Source: Ypsolopha sequella
Taxonomy: Eukaryota; Arthropoda; Insecta; Lepidoptera; Ypsolophidae
Assembly (NCBI GenBank): GCA_934047225.1
Contig: OW204012.1
Coordinates: 1,302,001-1,366,000 of the forward strand
DNA: 64,000 nucleotides
Reading direction: 5' to 3'
Numbering within the stretch: the first letter of the stretch is position 1; each line of letters begins with the position of its first letter. The position numbers were made by a program, and so were the translations under genes. The notes under the pieces were generated by a model. That model ran no database searches. It was not told where the DNA came from and saw nothing but the letters and a program-made list of their open reading frames with translations. Positions 62,484 through 64,000 of this stretch are shown here, piece after piece.

Positions 62484-62790
62484 AAAACCGGTCAAGTGCG
62501 AGTTGGATTCGCGCACGAAGGGTTCTGTACCATTATCTACAAAAATGACAAAAAAAACATGTCTGTTGTATGGGAGCCCCCTTAAATATTTATTTTATTC
62601 TGTTTTTTAGTATTTGTTGTTATAGCGTCAACAGAAATACATCATCTGTGATAATTTCAACTGCCTAACTATCACGGTTCATGAGATACAGCCTGGTGAC
62701 AGACGGACAGACAGACGGATAGACAGACGGACAGCGGAGTCTTAGTAATAGGGTCCCGTTGGTTACCCTGTGGGTACGGAACCCTAAAAA
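62484..62790 (+). repeat. Family A dispersed repeat, full-length
   Basis: AAAAACCGGTCAAGTGCGAG through (GACAGACG)n to TACGGAACCCTAAAAA. The 98-codon frame at 62289-62585 ends inside it and is not a gene. Confidence 0.88.
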
Positions 62791-64000
62791 AGGAAGTGTC
62801 TAGTTGGCCGCTAGTGTAGTTTATTTAATAAAAGAAATTGTAATGATTTTTTTCATTGAAATATTTATTAAAACGCAAAAATAGTTATTTAAGTAAGTAT
62901 TTATTTATGTTTTTTCAACCTAATACGGTGCTAATACGATAGTGCAGATAAAAAAATAATTATACTTAACAATTATTACAATTAAATATGAACAATAATA
63001 AAAGATTTACTTAACTAATTGTAACATTATGATACAAAGCTATCCTGGCGAATTCAAATATATCTCGGGCAAAGGGATTTGAAGATTTTTATGTTGAACT
63101 TGGCCTGCCAACTATCCCTCATTTTGTTTTCTTTTACAAGTGGAATGAATGGTGGGTAGAAGCGAATTGGTGATATGTGTACACCTATGTTTTCAGTTTT
63201 GTTGCTCCAGTGTCGAGACTCGTGCAATCCTTGTCGAAACGGAACGCAACAAACCGGAAACGATCGACACCCGCTCTTCCGGTCACTCGTGAAATTTGAA
63301 TTTCGAAGTTTATGCCGCCACCACACCACTTGCAGCGCTGTGTATCGGTCTTTAACTCTACACAGTTTTTTTTTTGGGTCATTGAAATATACAATCAGTC
63401 AATTAGTTATTCGCATCAAAAGAATATTTATAATTTTTTTGTCCACATAGGAATATAAAAAATACCACACATTCATTTATTTATAGGTACTATTTGATTT
63501 AAAAATTGAACAAGTCATTTTGGTTTTAGTAAAGCGTCAATATAGATGCCTGTTTAAAGCAAAAAAAAATTAATCAGGGTACATGCAAGGCCGAATAAAA
63601 ATCAATATCTAAATTCTACATTTCTAGCGTTTCATCAACAAAGCAGCGCTTTCCCGCTGCACAAAGGTGGCGAACAAAACTCGAACTGATAGCGACTCTG
63701 CGCGCGGCCGTCGCAGCGAGCGGACGTGTCTGCCGCCACTACTTTACATCGGAAATTAAACGCAGGCGGTTTTGTTCAGTTGCAGACTCCTTTGTTGCTG
63801 ATTGAATACAGGTTTTAATACTGGTTGGTATTGTTTTTCATCTGTAATACTTGGGTGGACTTTATGGCTTTAACTTTAGAGTCTGTTTTTGAGAAATGTT
63901 TTAAGCTTGATGCAATATACTGTTCAAAGCTAAGTTGAACTGTGAAAGAAACTTTGATCAAAGAATCTTGAATGCAAGTTTTATAGAGCTTTATATAAGT
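62791..64000. other. Unassigned end of window with a GC-rich patch
   Basis: No gene recognised. Overlapping frames at 63054-63450 on both strands lack domains. A GC-rich patch (CGCGCGGCCGTCGCAGCG) at about 63690-63740 stands out and could be a promoter of something beyond the window. Confidence 0.4.

Noticed and set aside
63054..63450. Overlapping 91-codon frames on both strands, considered as a THAP second exon
   Set aside because: No AVPTIF-like or FP motif and no matching splice signals; similarity was not convincing.

Overview
The window is eukaryotic nuclear DNA, very probably from a moth or butterfly (Lepidoptera). That is inferred from AT-rich sequence, two intact nuclear tRNA genes, an RTE-type LINE tail of the kind common in Lepidoptera, tRNA-derived SINEs, a BEL/Pao LTR retrotransposon, a Helitron, and dozens of dispersed repeats of types I associate with lepidopteran genomes. 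I found no complete host protein gene. The only certain host genes are tRNA-Lys(CTT) at 3579-3651 and tRNA-Ala(AGC) at 6300-6372. Nearly everything else recognisable is transposable-element sequence, much of it nested.

Layout. 1-13 kb: dispersed repeats, foldback MITEs, the two tRNA genes, several TA-flanked MITEs, and a LINE-derived short element (family D) inserted twice with 11-bp target duplications. 13-25 kb: AT-rich DNA with copies of a TTAA-ended MITE (family B), a tRNA-headed SINE and a ~390-bp repeat (family M). 25-31 kb: a 583-bp foldback MITE, a decayed THAP/P-element-like transposon (26.2-27.6 kb), nested hairpin MITEs and a tandemly duplicated LINE-tail/SINE junction. 31.5-32.9 kb: a tandem array of family M. 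34.5-34.7 kb: a GC-rich, promoter-like patch.

36.1-42.5 kb is the best-defined unit. A 5.4-kb BEL/Pao LTR retrotransposon on the minus strand has LTRs of 684 bp that differ at one base and an exact ATGAT target duplication. It keeps an open 617-codon gag, carries only broken protease and integrase pieces, and has no recognisable reverse transcriptase or RNase H. It sits inside the C-terminal coding region of a second, LINE-like element, whose relative lies at 54.8-55.4 kb.

46-57.6 kb: an RTE reverse-transcriptase tail, a 1.46-kb Tc1/mariner-type element with a surviving transposase C-terminus, a 258-bp near-perfect palindrome, more MITEs and a 1.6-kb Helitron. 57.6-64 kb: a 0.7-kb P-element-like transposon carrying a THAP first exon, a second weak THAP exon, and further MITE, LINE and repeat copies. 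The pieces do not form a pathway; together they record successive transposon invasions, with the BEL/Pao insertion as the youngest event visible. Family letters (A, B, C...) are local labels used here only.
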